DNA from: Lumbricus terrestris
Taxonomy: Eukaryota; Annelida; Clitellata; Crassiclitellata; Lumbricidae
Reading direction: 5' to 3'
DNA length: 64,000 bases
Assembly (NCBI GenBank): GCA_949752735.1
Contig: OX457036.1
Span: 19,478,246-19,542,245, forward strand
Shown piece by piece: positions 39,701-42,163 of the stretch (positions are counted from its first letter, which is position 1; every line of letters begins with the position of its first letter). Both the position numbers and the translations under genes were made by a program. The notes beneath the pieces were generated by a model. The model was given only the letters and a program-made list of their open reading frames with translations, was not told the origin of the DNA and ran no database searches.

Positions 39701-41836
39701 GACGAGGGTACACCCAACACAACAGACGATGGACTTATCAACTTTTCAAAAATGAGAATGGTTAGTAGATATATGAACCGGATAATCGGTTATCTAGAGT
39801 TCCATATTGCCTGCACGCTGTCCATATTCAGGCATAGGTGAAACAATGCGGGGATATCTGCAAAGAACATGGCCGCTACTACTGGTAGTGCTATGATTTT
39901 ATGCGTTCAATGGAAGACATAGAGGAGAGATCAACTGTGCAGTGAAGAATAAACACATTTATTTCAGTCAACAGTATCCCTCGTTGCAAGGCATCTGTTG
40001 TATTGTATTGTATTGTATCTGTATCTGTTGGTATGACTATGCCATGGATGTAGGTGTAACTGTGCCATGGATGTAGAATTGAGCAGGACATATTCCTTGC
40101 TGGAACAATTAGTTTACTCTGAAACATACAAAAATCAGACGAAACCAGGCACGAGAGATGCATGGCTTGAGCAGGTGGACATTAAATCAATTGCAATGGC
40201 TCTGATGAAGCTGCAAGTGCGTCAAGTGATGATGAGATGCTTGTCTCTGGATGTTGCGGCTTATTGTCAAGTGACAAAGAATGAAATGCCGTCGTTTTTC
40301 ATATGTCACATGCTGTCTCTAGGTGCCACATGCTGTTTTCAGATGTCACATGCTGTTTTCAGATGTCACATGTTGTTTTCTGATGTCACATGCTGTTTTC
40401 AGATGTCACATGCTGTTTTCAGATGTCACATGTTGTTTTCAGATGTCTCATGTTTTCAGATGTCTCATGTTTTCAGATGTCACATGTTGTTTTCAGATGT
40501 CACATGCTGTTTTCAGATGTCACATGCTGTTTTCAGATGTCACATGCTGTTTTCAGATGTCACATGCTGTTTTCAGATGTCGCATGTTGTTTTCAGATGT
40601 CTCATGTTTCCAGATGTCACATGTTGTTTTCACGCATCACATGTTACTTTCAGATGTCACATGCTGTTTTCAGATGTCACATGCTACTTTCAGATGTCAC
40701 ATGCTGTTTTCAGATGTCACATGTTTTCAGATGTCACATGATGTTTTCAGATGTCACATGTTGTTTTCAGATGTCACTTAATTTTCAGATGTCACATGCT
40801 GTTTTCAGACGTCACTTGTTGTTTTCAGATGTCACATGTTTTCAGATGTCACATGCTACTTTCAGATGTCACTTGTTGTTTTCGGATGTCACTTGATGTT
40901 TTCACATGTCACTTGTTGTTTTCATATGTCACATGCTGTTTTCATATGTCACATGCTGTTTTCATATGTCACATGTTGTTTTCAGATGTCACATTCTCTT
41001 TTCAGATGTCACATGTTGTTTTCAGATGTCACATGCTGTTTTCAGATGTCACTTGTTGTTTTCATATGTCACTTAATTTTCAGATGTCACATGATGTTTT
41101 CAGATGTCACATGTTTTCAGATGTCACATGTTGTTTTTAGATGTCACATGTTGTGCGAGAGATTCAACATTTTCAGCAAACTTCTTATCGAATTGACCAT
41201 CGACCACGGGTAAGGTGTTGATTATTGACATCAGGACACATGTTAGTAAAAGATTATTTACTTAATCTGGAAATTATTTACTTACTCACTTAATCTGAAA
41301 TTATTCACCTTCTCATTTAATCTGTGATCACAGGATAAATTCTTTGGATGAGATAGATGTTTGATGTCTATGGTGTAAGGTTGGCTGTCATCTCTTCTAC
41401 TTTGAACAGTTCAATTTGTTCAATATCTGAATTACTAGTCAACCATAGGTTGGGCTATGTTGATCTGTTTTGTATTGTATTGTATTGTATTGTATTGAAG
41501 CATTTATAGCGCATCTCTAGTTGAGTGAACCATTCAGAAGAGCTCCCAATGTGCAGGGCCCCTGTGAGAAGAAGCAGGTTTTGAGAAGAGAGAAGAAAGA
41601 AGGTATTGTGCTGGGTCTATATTCCCATGATAGCAGGTTTTAGCTTGCCGTGTAACAGCCACACACGTTTGTCTTTCCTTTTAGCTGGAGTTGTTTTTGT
41701 ATGCATTTGTTTCCAGGTGGCTGCCTACTTGCTGGACACATCTCGGTTACTCGAGGAGGAAGTGACCTATAGGTGCTCCCTTCAGATGGAACCTCGCACA
41801 ATGCGTCTGTCTATTCCTGGCCATCTGAACGCTTGA
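78..41836 (+). CDS. RASGRF: RasGRF gene (Ras guanine-nucleotide exchange factor), 3' part, 21 exons
   Basis: Gene-level entry; exons are listed separately. RasGRF proteins are Ca2+/calmodulin-responsive exchange factors that load GTP on Ras (CDC25 domain) and Rac (DH-PH). Exons joined: 78-188, 7927-8044, 9075-9241, 11152-11227, 13178-13461, 14205-14287, 16766-16841, 17497-17684, 18473-18726, 19911-20729, 22030-22177, 24179-24288, 26629-26744, 29034-29216, 30011-30108, 30370-30454, 31571-31768, 38959-39038, 39643-39760, 41141-41209, 41717-41836. Total 3501 nt, phase-consistent throughout, 1166 codons plus TGA. Visible order: end of DH (about residues 1-60), PH2 (about 75-255), REM (about 280-370), a poorly conserved Ser/Ala-rich linker (about 370-810), CDC25 (about 830-1166). 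Family hallmarks seen: [52 protein letters not shown]. The N-terminal PH, coiled coil, IQ and most of DH lie upstream of the window. RASGRF1 versus RASGRF2 is not a meaningful choice for an invertebrate single orthologue. Confidence 0.95.
495..880 (+). mobile_element. LINE 3' fragment
   Basis: Translation at about 509-598 gives [12 protein letters not shown] followed by [12 protein letters not shown], the typical C-terminal end of animal non-LTR reverse transcriptase ORFs (WN-LP motif). The downstream 3' UTR (gcgggactttggtccctt around 758) resembles the 3' UTR at 16265-16310 and the reverse strand of 46690-46740. It ends in an ATGTT-type short repeat near 858-876. It is 5'-truncated. Confidence 0.6.
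1412..1899 (+). repeat. Minisatellite, ~22-23-bp TAGGG-rich unit
   Basis: About 20 degenerate copies of gagggtagggtttgtgttta. The unit is G/T-rich and contains TAGGGTTTG and TTTAGG, resembling scrambled telomere repeat, although perfect TTAGGG tandem runs are absent. It lies inside the first RasGRF intron of the window. Confidence 0.9.
2346..4848 (+). mobile_element. 2.5-kb degenerate DNA transposon, copy A
   Basis: The ends are inverted repeats (ATTAGGGTGCCAATGAAA and TTTCATTGGCACCCTAAT), flanked by a probable TTAT duplication (2342-2345 and 4849-4852). A nearly identical copy in opposite orientation lies at 32048-36683. A frame at about 4437-4560 reads [19 protein letters not shown], a stop, then [10 protein letters not shown], suggesting decayed transposon-encoded protein; I cannot assign the superfamily. 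A 59-bp segment is directly duplicated at about 4128-4246 in this copy and in copy B. The interior also has short ORFs that recur in copy B and are not host genes. Confidence 0.85.
4884..5235 (-). mobile_element. LINE ORF2 C-terminal fragment
   Basis: Read on the minus strand with a few stops, the translation gives segments such as [20 protein letters not shown], the usual C-terminal region of endonuclease/reverse-transcriptase LINE proteins (GHV-RM-D-R motif, then GRP-R-W). It is truncated at both sides and next to an AT microsatellite (about 4848-4890). Confidence 0.55.
5905..6045 (+). mobile_element. LINE 3' end (GCGCTATATAAATG family)
   Basis: gggagcgcctccgagtag, a gap, then cgctatatatatgtccga and an ATGAATT-type tail. 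The same 3' end recurs through the window (for example 24530-24605, 38185-38365, 53640-53705), always closing with a different short tandem repeat. Confidence 0.6.
6219..6396 (+). mobile_element. hAT-type MITE, 178 bp, copy 1
   Basis: The ends CAGGGCTTAAAG and CTTTAAGCACTG are inverted repeats, flanked by a perfect 8-bp duplication TCTGGGGC (6211-6218 and 6397-6404). Copies of the family: 13481-13657 (minus), 25991-26090 (partial), 31118-31295. The 8-bp duplication and CAGNG ends are diagnostic of hAT-mobilised elements. No coding capacity. Confidence 0.92.
6443..6529 (+). repeat. 42-bp direct duplication
   Basis: gattgggtgttaagtctgat... occurs twice back to back (starts at 6443 and 6485) with one or two substitutions. 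Function unknown. Confidence 0.85.
7586..7848 (+). mobile_element. hAT-type MITE, 263 bp
   Basis: The ends CAGTTGCGTAGACAAG and GGCTACGCCACTG are imperfect inverted repeats, flanked by a perfect 8-bp duplication GGTGCAGC (7578-7585 and 7849-7856). The interior has C-runs and G-runs. It ends 78 bp before the exon at 7927. Confidence 0.9.
7927..8044 (+). CDS. RASGRF: RasGRF exon: end of DH and linker into PH2
   Basis: The acceptor ttggcag ends at 7926 and the donor GTACGA starts at 8045; it ends in phase 1. It encodes [34 protein letters not shown], almost residue-for-residue the vertebrate RasGRF DH-PH junction. Confidence 0.96.
8345..8520 (+). mobile_element. Possible tRNA-derived SINE
   Basis: Box-B-like gagttcaagcctcat at about 8407-8421 follows a box-A-like ggccgattgcttcgag. 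Downstream gaccttgagcaagttttt (about 8451-8468) resembles the conserved central CTTGAGCAAGGCACTT motif of V-/Deu-domain SINEs. The fold is not intact, so this is not a tRNA gene. It lies in the 8045-9074 intron. Confidence 0.45.
8580..8640 (+). repeat. Short tandem repeat, 13-bp unit
   Basis: About three copies of aacatgatcctgt plus a diverged one, in the RasGRF intron. Confidence 0.8.
8840..9030 (+). mobile_element. LINE tail with mixed ATAC/ATGC/ACGT microsatellite, duplicated
   Basis: The segment gcgctatataaatgtccg occurs at about 8885 and again (ggtgctatataaatgtccg) at about 8979, each followed by tetranucleotide runs (catac, catgc, gtac). This looks like a LINE 3' end whose tail expanded into a microsatellite. 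Confidence 0.6.
9075..9241 (+). CDS. RASGRF: RasGRF exon: first half of PH2 domain
   Basis: The acceptor tttcaaag ends at 9074 and the donor GTCTGT starts at 9242. It enters in phase 1 and leaves in phase 0. It encodes [33 protein letters not shown] and SNGRLHLAK, the first PH beta strands of RasGRF (compare FVRQGSLIQV and GKLHLTK in the family). Confidence 0.95.
9481..9563 (+). repeat. CTG/CTA trinucleotide microsatellite
   Basis: Interrupted runs of ctgctg and ctactact in the intron between the PH2 exons. The rest of the 9242-11151 intron holds a G-run (9896-9905), an AGAC repeat (10044-10088), a possible LINE tail ending in GATTT repeats (10455-10482) and an imperfect ~70-bp duplication (10846-10990). 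Nothing coding was recognised. Confidence 0.9.
10044..10088 (+). repeat. (AGAC)n microsatellite
   Basis: agacagacagacagatagac-type run in a RasGRF intron. Confidence 0.9.
10846..10990 (+). repeat. Imperfect ~70-bp tandem duplication
   Basis: gcatacattgcgtatcctcc at about 10852 recurs as gcatacattgcatatcctcc at about 10921, followed by CATAC-rich sequence. No function assigned. Confidence 0.6.
11152..11227 (+). CDS. RASGRF: RasGRF exon: PH2 middle strand
   Basis: The acceptor tttgtttag ends at 11151 and the donor GTGAGT starts at 11228. It is a 76-nt exon, phase 0 in and 1 out. It encodes [24 protein letters not shown](L/V)E is the conserved RasGRF PH2 strand. Confidence 0.93.
12610..12986 (+). 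mobile_element. LINE 3' fragment with (ATTAG)n tail
   Basis: The reading frame includes [20 protein letters not shown] and WNHLPSGIR, the conserved C-terminus of L2/CR1-like reverse transcriptase ORFs. The 3' end gagaagcgctctacaaatg is followed by ttagattagattagatt (about 12967-12986). It is 5'-truncated, in the 11228-13177 intron. The rest of that intron shows only a possible LINE-tail scrap near 11590-11625. Confidence 0.75.
13178..13461 (+). CDS. RASGRF: RasGRF exon: C-terminal half of PH2
   Basis: The donor GTACAT starts at 13462. The start is set by the acceptor tacactcag (ends 13177), which matches incoming phase 1; another phase-compatible acceptor (gttcacag, ends 13216) would shorten the exon by 39 nt. 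It encodes [19 protein letters not shown] and [17 protein letters not shown]; the last part matches the family ASS(R)QEKAAW-SDISQ, the PH C-terminal helix with its invariant Trp. About 30-40 residues before SEWSQLEF are an expanded loop compared with vertebrates. Confidence 0.92.
13481..13657 (-). mobile_element. hAT-type MITE, copy 2, 19 bp inside the intron
   Basis: Same family as 6219-6396, reversed. It has a perfect 8-bp duplication GTCAGGGT (13473-13480 and 13658-13665) and lies only 19 bp after the exon ending at 13461, so it was tolerated next to a 5' splice site. Confidence 0.93.
14205..14287 (+). CDS. RASGRF: RasGRF short exon between PH2 and REM
   Basis: The acceptor gaatttttag ends at 14204 and the donor GTAAGC starts at 14288. 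It is 83 nt, phase 0 in and 2 out. It encodes [14 protein letters not shown] then [11 protein letters not shown](R), matching the family segment C-(D/E)N ... VT(V/M)PQ-(I/V)(K/R). It is too short to appear as a long ORF and was found by homology and by phase. A 16-bp tandem array starts immediately at its donor. Confidence 0.92.
14288..14657 (+). repeat. 16-bp tandem array made of 5' splice-site-like units
   Basis: About 23 copies of the 16-bp unit caggtaaaccacttaa, alternating in a 32-bp higher-order pattern (ccact-caatag / ctact-taacag). The first unit is the functional donor of the exon 14205-14287, and most units keep AG|GTAA(A/G). A downstream donor would read straight into TAA (AGG TAA). 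Confidence 0.95.
14876..14942 (-). mobile_element. LINE 3' end, reversed
   Basis: attcattcattc followed by tatataagcgcc and ctactcagaggcgctc is the reverse complement of the GCGCTATATAAATG/AATG tail family. Confidence 0.6.
15256..16428 (+). mobile_element. 5'-truncated LINE (reverse transcriptase C-terminus and 3' UTR)
   Basis: An open frame runs to a stop at 16080-16082. It contains [53 protein letters not shown] and [12 protein letters not shown], which are post-YADD thumb and C-terminal motifs of a jockey/CR1-like non-LTR retrotransposon. The catalytic YADD itself is missing (truncated), so it is dead. The 3' UTR ends aataaagtatttgattgatt with a TGATT repeat. It appears inserted into another LINE tail (about 15218-15255, CATTA repeat). 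The same family on the minus strand is at 48552-52945, with a 3'-end fragment at 46618-46760. Confidence 0.88.
16766..16841 (+). CDS. RASGRF: RasGRF exon: start of REM (RasGEF-N) region
   Basis: The acceptor gattcag ends at 16765 and the donor GTGCAC starts at 16842. It enters in phase 2 and leaves in phase 0. It encodes [19 protein letters not shown] and SCKVPQ, matching the family motif D(V/T)DI(R/K)FS-T-NSCKVPQ. The preceding intron (14288-16765) holds the 16-bp array and LINE material, with nothing else recognised. Confidence 0.95.
16842..17496 (+). other. RasGRF intron without recognised elements
   Basis: Unique-looking AT-rich sequence. Short ORFs here cross the preceding donor and have no family resemblance. 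Confidence 0.7.
17497..17684 (+). CDS. RASGRF: RasGRF exon: core of REM domain
   Basis: The acceptor ttttactcag ends at 17496 and the donor GTGAGT starts at 17685. It enters in phase 0 and leaves in phase 2. It encodes [40 protein letters not shown]; the [20 protein letters not shown] block is nearly invariant in RasGRF and holds the REM helical hairpin that supports the CDC25 domain. Confidence 0.97.
17685..18472 (+). other. RasGRF intron, little recognised
   Basis: Mostly unique AT-rich sequence. A dispersed repeat end (ccttgtagcagcatcgctgt at about 18390, similar to 27299-27320 and 21660-21695) with an ATTACTATT tail lies just before the next exon. Confidence 0.6.
18473..18726 (+). CDS. 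RASGRF: RasGRF exon: Ser-rich linker
   Basis: The acceptor atcttttag ends at 18472. The donor GTAAGC starts at 18727 (phase 1); an alternative GTCGTC donor at 18706 is also phase 1. It encodes [19 protein letters not shown] and, after an acidic stretch [10 protein letters not shown], a poly-Ser run SSSSSSS. It is poorly conserved, as expected for the region between REM and CDC25, and is supported by open frame plus phase fit rather than similarity. Confidence 0.75.
19003..19040 (+). repeat. (ATC)n microsatellite
   Basis: tcatcatcatcatcat-type run in the intron 18727-19910, followed by a short duplication of gacaaaattagctt near 19080-19110. Confidence 0.85.
19285..19893 (+). repeat. 41-bp minisatellite, ~15 copies, ending next to a splice acceptor
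   Basis: The purine-rich unit gatgaaatggaaaagaaaga plus gcggtggtgtaaattgcatgt is highly homogeneous. The outermost copies at both ends share a variant (gtggtagtgtaaattaaatg). The array stops about 17 nt before the acceptor AG at 19909-19910, so the branch point must lie in or at the edge of the last unit. Long minus-strand ORFs here are repeat artefacts. Confidence 0.95.
19911..20729 (+). CDS. RASGRF: RasGRF large linker exon, 819 bp
   Basis: The acceptor cttctcgttgcag ends at 19910 and the donor GTAGAT starts at 20730. Phase 1 in and out, as required by both neighbours. The 273-codon open frame is more GC-rich than the introns, with coding-like third positions. It begins [16 protein letters not shown] and contains [29 protein letters not shown] and [16 protein letters not shown]. 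No domain is recognised; it is rich in Ser/Gly/Leu with possible phosphorylation sites (KRYS, SASSR-like). It is longer than the matching vertebrate linker. A shorter donor at 20719 would break phase. Confidence 0.85.
20745..21060 (+). mobile_element. Dispersed element related to the MITE at 42984-43238
   Basis: Blocks such as cacatgatgtaagag (about 20852) and gtattggccgcccaga (about 20963) recur at 43068 and 43101 in the same order. The ends are not clear here. It lies just after the large exon. Confidence 0.55.
22030..22177 (+). CDS. RASGRF: RasGRF exon: basic Ser/Thr-rich linker
   Basis: The acceptor is the GTT-rich tract ending gttgaag at 22029; the donor GTATGC starts at 22178. Phase 1 in and 2 out. 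It encodes [20 protein letters not shown], then [11 protein letters not shown]. Support is phase continuity and an open frame; sequence conservation is weak. Confidence 0.8.
22361..22507 (+). mobile_element. LINE tail expanded into (CATA)n(CATG)n microsatellite
   Basis: ggtgctatataaatggcc at about 22361 leads into about 70 bp of ATAC repeats and then ATGC repeats. ORFs reading as poly-(MHAC) or poly-(YIHT) come from this run. Confidence 0.8.
22564..23556. mobile_element. Tc1/mariner-derived ~1-kb foldback element
   Basis: Two ~447-bp near-perfect inverted arms (22564-23010 and 23110-23556) surround a ~100-bp loop. Ends are GGGTGTCTCGATAGGTCGTG, with TA on each side, as for Tc1/mariner target duplication. 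On the minus strand the loop reads [14 protein letters not shown] (about 23030-23078), the signature around the last catalytic acid of the Tc1/mariner transposase, and continues in the left arm to [12 protein letters not shown]. The right arm carries the inverted copy of the same transposase 3' end. It has stops and no DDE N-terminal half, so it is non-autonomous. Confidence 0.9.
23585..23925 (+). mobile_element. LINE 3' fragment with (TA)n tail
   Basis: The frame around 23640-23830 resembles LINE C-termini ([16 protein letters not shown], a WN-LP-type motif). It ends ggtgcgctatataaaaaagc and then a TA repeat (23893-23927). A palindrome of catatgcttagaaatccaa type follows (23972-24011). Confidence 0.65.
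23972..24011. repeat. Perfect hairpin
   Basis: atatgcttagaaatccaa, a short loop, then ttggatttctaagcatat. A third direct copy of the arm lies at about 23942-23960. Probably TE or replication-slippage derived. Confidence 0.85.
24179..24288 (+). CDS. RASGRF: RasGRF exon: poly-Ala segment before CDC25
   Basis: The acceptor tttattacag ends at 24178 and the donor GTTAGC starts at 24289. Phase 2 in and 1 out. It encodes [20 protein letters not shown] then [13 protein letters not shown]. The Ala-rich stretch corresponds to the vertebrate SALSAASAFAIATAGANEG segment position. Confidence 0.88.
24360..24610 (+). mobile_element. LINE 3' fragment with (AATG)n tail
   Basis: A degenerate frame contains [20 protein letters not shown] sequence (about 24414-24465) and [15 protein letters not shown]. 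The 3' end gaggcgctatctaaatgtct is followed by aatgaatgaatg. Same family as the tails at 5905 and 38180. Confidence 0.75.
24770..24792 (+). repeat. (TG)n microsatellite
   Basis: Dinucleotide run following (TA)n in a RasGRF intron. Confidence 0.9.
24983..26230 (+). mobile_element. hAT-type element, 1.25 kb, with nested MITE
   Basis: The ends CAGGGCCGGATTAAGG and TGATCCGGCCCTG are inverted, with a perfect 8-bp duplication GTTGCAAG (24975-24982 and 26231-26238). C/G-rich runs (ggggccccc) lie near both ends. The interior has no recognisable transposase; it carries a reversed LINE tail (about 25400-25445), an unexplained GA-rich stretch (25465-25700) and a partial copy of the 178-bp hAT MITE. Confidence 0.92.
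25991..26090 (-). mobile_element. hAT-type MITE, copy 3, truncated
   Basis: About 100 bp of the 6219-6396 family in reverse orientation, ending gctttaagactg. The other end is lost. It lies inside the hAT element 24983-26230. Confidence 0.85.
26629..26744 (+). CDS. RASGRF: RasGRF exon: entry to CDC25 module
   Basis: The acceptor cttccgtcag ends at 26628 and the donor GTAATT starts at 26745. Phase 1 in and 0 out. It encodes [18 protein letters not shown], then [17 protein letters not shown]; the last part is the diagnostic RasGRF sequence (vertebrate [16 protein letters not shown]). Confidence 0.97.
26875..26941 (+). mobile_element. Remnant of a small TTAA-flanked palindromic MITE
   Basis: gatcctatactgccgtcggt followed by aggtaaagggttaa matches the right half of the element at 42094-42163. 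The left TTAA end is not clear. Confidence 0.45.
27322..27776 (+). mobile_element. Putative DNA element with inverted ends, inserted in another repeat
   Basis: The left end gtgacacgaaacggagtatc and right end gatactctatttcgtgac are imperfect inverted repeats next to C-runs and G-runs. The flanks (ttgtagcagcatggctgtgt before; gcgccacagaaattctcgtc after) together reconstitute a repeat seen uninterrupted at about 18390-18440, which locates the insertion. The (CATTA)n after it is that host repeat's tail. Confidence 0.6.
28195..28258 (+). repeat. Dispersed repeat segment
   Basis: ccctcctcctttatccaggc then ttgggactggcactgg is also present at 26243-26300 and in diverged form near 27078-27125. Family unknown. 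Confidence 0.6.
28633..28966 (+). mobile_element. hAT-type MITE, 334 bp
   Basis: The ends CAGCGGTTCCCAGCC and GTTGGGAACCACTG are inverted, with a perfect 8-bp duplication ATTTATTC (28625-28632 and 28967-28974). GTGGCCC-rich subterminal repeats. The terminal sequence is typical of Charlie/Tip100-like hATs. It ends 67 bp before the next exon. Confidence 0.93.
29034..29216 (+). CDS. RASGRF: RasGRF exon: pre-CDC25 helices
   Basis: The acceptor ctgtttttag ends at 29033 and the donor GTAAGC starts at 29217. Phase 0 at both ends, 61 codons. It encodes [20 protein letters not shown], then [20 protein letters not shown]; it corresponds to the vertebrate DFE-N-ELK-KV--FLEEV segment. Confidence 0.93.
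29690..29965 (+). repeat. Degenerate ~30-bp tandem repeat
   Basis: About eight diverged copies built on gcatacttgttataaac and tggtttactta. It ends about 45 bp before the exon at 30011. A weak tRNA-like stretch (gaggttacaagttgaaatcc at about 29598) sits just before it and could be a SINE scrap. Confidence 0.8.
30011..30108 (+). CDS. RASGRF: RasGRF exon: first helix of CDC25 domain
   Basis: The acceptor tctgttttag ends at 30010 and the donor GTATGT starts at 30109. Phase 0 in and 2 out. It encodes [20 protein letters not shown] then FVAIRSE, the A(L/E)EIAEQLTLLDH start of the catalytic RasGEF domain. Confidence 0.96.
30370..30454 (+). CDS. RASGRF: RasGRF exon: CDC25 helix 1-2 region
   Basis: The acceptor taaacacag ends at 30369 and the donor GTCAGT starts at 30455. 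Phase 2 in and 0 out. It encodes [20 protein letters not shown], then VTRRFNE; GQ(S/G)WMK and (R/H)FN are conserved in RasGRF. The last 12 nt plus the donor form the unit of the following tandem array. Confidence 0.96.
30455..30650 (+). repeat. ~19-20-bp tandem array templated on the exon end and its 5' splice site
   Basis: About nine copies of cgatttaatgaggtcagtt begin exactly at the exon end; the exon's own last bases (cgatttaatgag, residues RFNE) plus donor GTCAGT are the first unit. Variants include tgatgtaatgaggtcagt. Read-through into the array meets a stop (GTC AGT TCG ATT TAA). Confidence 0.95.
30690..30830 (+). mobile_element. Dispersed repeat shared with 53860-53990
   Basis: Matching order of blocks: cagtctttcttagagcccca / gtctttctttgggccccg; taaagtctgtttttcacacc / taaagtcttagtttcacacc; ctcagttattttttcacaat. 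Probably a hAT-like non-autonomous fragment; the ends are not defined. Confidence 0.5.
30940..31117 (+). mobile_element. LINE tail with (ATACA)n end
   Basis: ctcttgttgcaagaaacact followed by ttataaatggtcagatac and ATACA repeats; it corresponds to the GCGCTATATAAATG-type LINE 3' end. The hAT MITE 31118-31295 is inserted directly at its tail. Confidence 0.55.
31118..31295 (+). mobile_element. hAT-type MITE, copy 4
   Basis: Same 178-bp family as 6219-6396 and same orientation. The flanking octamers (aatacaac and aacacagc) are only partly alike, so the duplication has decayed. Confidence 0.88.
31389..31488 (+). repeat. 50-bp perfect direct duplication
   Basis: gtgattgaacagctgacaat... starts at 31389 and 31439, identical through ctatagatg. 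It is a recent tandem duplication 80 bp upstream of the next exon. Confidence 0.93.
31571..31768 (+). CDS. RASGRF: RasGRF exon: CDC25 catalytic core
   Basis: The acceptor gaaacgcag ends at 31570 and the donor GTACGC starts at 31769. Phase 0 at both ends, 66 codons. It encodes [40 protein letters not shown] and KTWEKISKQ. The IEKW-A-A--CR-L-N-N block and -S-V-RLK-TW are the Ras-binding core of RasGEFs. Confidence 0.98.
32048..36683 (-). mobile_element. 2.5-kb DNA transposon, copy B (inverted, interrupted)
   Basis: Ends are ATTAGGGTGCCAATGAAA and its complement, with a probable 4-bp TTAC duplication (32044-32047 and 36684-36687). It is nearly identical to copy A (2346-4848) in reverse, including its internal 59-bp duplication. 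Visible differences are scattered single bases, for example gacatttgcg in A versus gaaatttgcg in B near the 36.27-kb region. It is interrupted by 33708-35824. Confidence 0.92.
33708..35824. mobile_element. 2.1-kb element with ~490-bp terminal inverted repeats, nested in copy B
   Basis: Inverted arms 33708-34200 and 35335-35824 (for example tttaaacctcgtccggtctg at about 35627, complement at about 33893). Duplicated target CATCAG (33702-33707 and 35825-35830). Copy A at 3193-3198 shows the empty site once, confirming the boundaries. The ~1.1-kb centre has no recognised ORF. Superfamily not assigned. Confidence 0.9.
37920..37995 (-). mobile_element. LINE 3' end, reversed
   Basis: ttcattcatgctagaatttc then tatagcgcttcttcaagggg and ctactctgaagtgctcctga is the reverse complement of the common LINE tail. 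Confidence 0.6.
38180..38365 (+). mobile_element. LINE 3' end with long (GAAT)n microsatellite
   Basis: gactgggagcgcctctgaga, then ggttgctatgtaaatccaca and ~27 nearly perfect GAAT repeats (38251-38362). A minus-strand ORF reading poly-(FIHS) is a repeat artefact. Confidence 0.85.
38811..38945 (-). mobile_element. GATTGGTTGAAT repeat and reversed LINE tail next to an acceptor
   Basis: Four copies of a ~20-bp unit (gattgattggttgaat) run into attcattcattatacat and tatataatagcgcctcttta, the reversed LINE 3' end. It stops 13 bp before the exon at 38959, so part of the acceptor region lies in LINE-derived DNA. Confidence 0.7.
38959..39038 (+). CDS. RASGRF: RasGRF exon: CDC25 domain
   Basis: The acceptor gtctttccag ends at 38958 and the donor GTAAGA starts at 39039. 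Phase 0 in and 2 out. It encodes [20 protein letters not shown] then MRDALH; LVSS(D/E)GRFKN(M/L)R(D/E)AL is near-identical to vertebrate RasGRF. Confidence 0.98.
39643..39760 (+). CDS. RASGRF: RasGRF exon: CDC25 catalytic hairpin region
   Basis: The acceptor acatgcacag ends at 39642 and the donor GTTAGT starts at 39761. Phase 2 in and 0 out. It encodes [20 protein letters not shown], then [31 protein letters not shown] and (I/V)NF-K-R are the hallmark of the RasGEF domain. The preceding intron (39039-39642) has no recognised element. Confidence 0.98.
40318..41140 (+). repeat. 20-bp tandem array templated on the 3' splice site and exon start
   Basis: About 40 copies of ttttcagatgtcacatgctg (20 bp, with shorter 14-bp variants). 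The last unit contains the true acceptor (tttttag, ends 41140) and the first 13 coding bases of the next exon (atgtcacatgttg, residues MSHV-). The repeat has no stop in any + frame, which creates the long ORFs between about 40067 and 41213. TTGTATTG repeats precede it (39995-40015). Confidence 0.96.
41141..41209 (+). CDS. RASGRF: RasGRF exon: late CDC25 helix
   Basis: The acceptor is the last array unit, gtttttag ending at 41140; the donor GTAAGG starts at 41210. 69 nt, phase 0 at both ends. It encodes [23 protein letters not shown] (23 residues), matching vertebrate ISHIIREIRQFQQTAYKI. Longer ORFs through this region use other frames and are not the protein. Confidence 0.95.
41717..41836 (+). 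CDS. RASGRF: RasGRF terminal exon with stop
   Basis: The acceptor gtttccag ends at 41716; TGA at 41834-41836. It encodes [20 protein letters not shown], then [19 protein letters not shown]. The YLLD-S---(E)E--Y--SL(R/Q)(I/M)EP end matches the family; the last ~12 residues are a lineage-specific extension. The preceding intron (41210-41716) holds a TTGTA repeat and reversed LINE tail at 41465-41580. Confidence 0.96.
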   Translation: MAAYLLDTSRLLEEEVTYRCSLQMEPRTMRLSIPGHLNA

Positions 41837-42093
41837 ACTCTTTGTCATCACAACATATAAAAGACCACCTGGCTTCATTGTTTGGAAGGATGTCGTTTGA
41901 TTTGGTCACTTTCTAAGAGTGCAGTCCCAAAAGCAGAAAGACTTCGGATTGGAGCAAAAGTTCAAGCAGGAGGAGTGACCAAGAATTGGCTGCAGAAAGA
42001 AACGAAGTCAGCTTTACTGAAGTTAATGTCGATTCTGAGAAACAACTTTGTTCAGAGTTCAGAACGGTGTCTCTTATGTCGTTATATTTTTCC

Positions 42094-42163
42094 TTAACCC
42101 TTTACCACCAAAGTGCAGCCGATGGTATAGGCAATCCTATATCGTCAGTCGGTAAGGGGTTAA
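42094..42163. mobile_element. 70-bp palindromic MITE with TTAA ends
   Basis: TTAACCCTTTACC at one end and GGTAAGGGGTTAA at the other, i.e. TTAA target duplications around CCCTTTACC inverted ends, as expected for piggyBac-mobilised MITEs. A related remnant lies at 26875-26941. Confidence 0.7.

Noticed and set aside
40067..41213. Five overlapping + strand ORFs (repeated [12 protein letters not shown])
   Set aside because: They arise from the 20-bp array and are not in the frame of the real exon 41141-41209.
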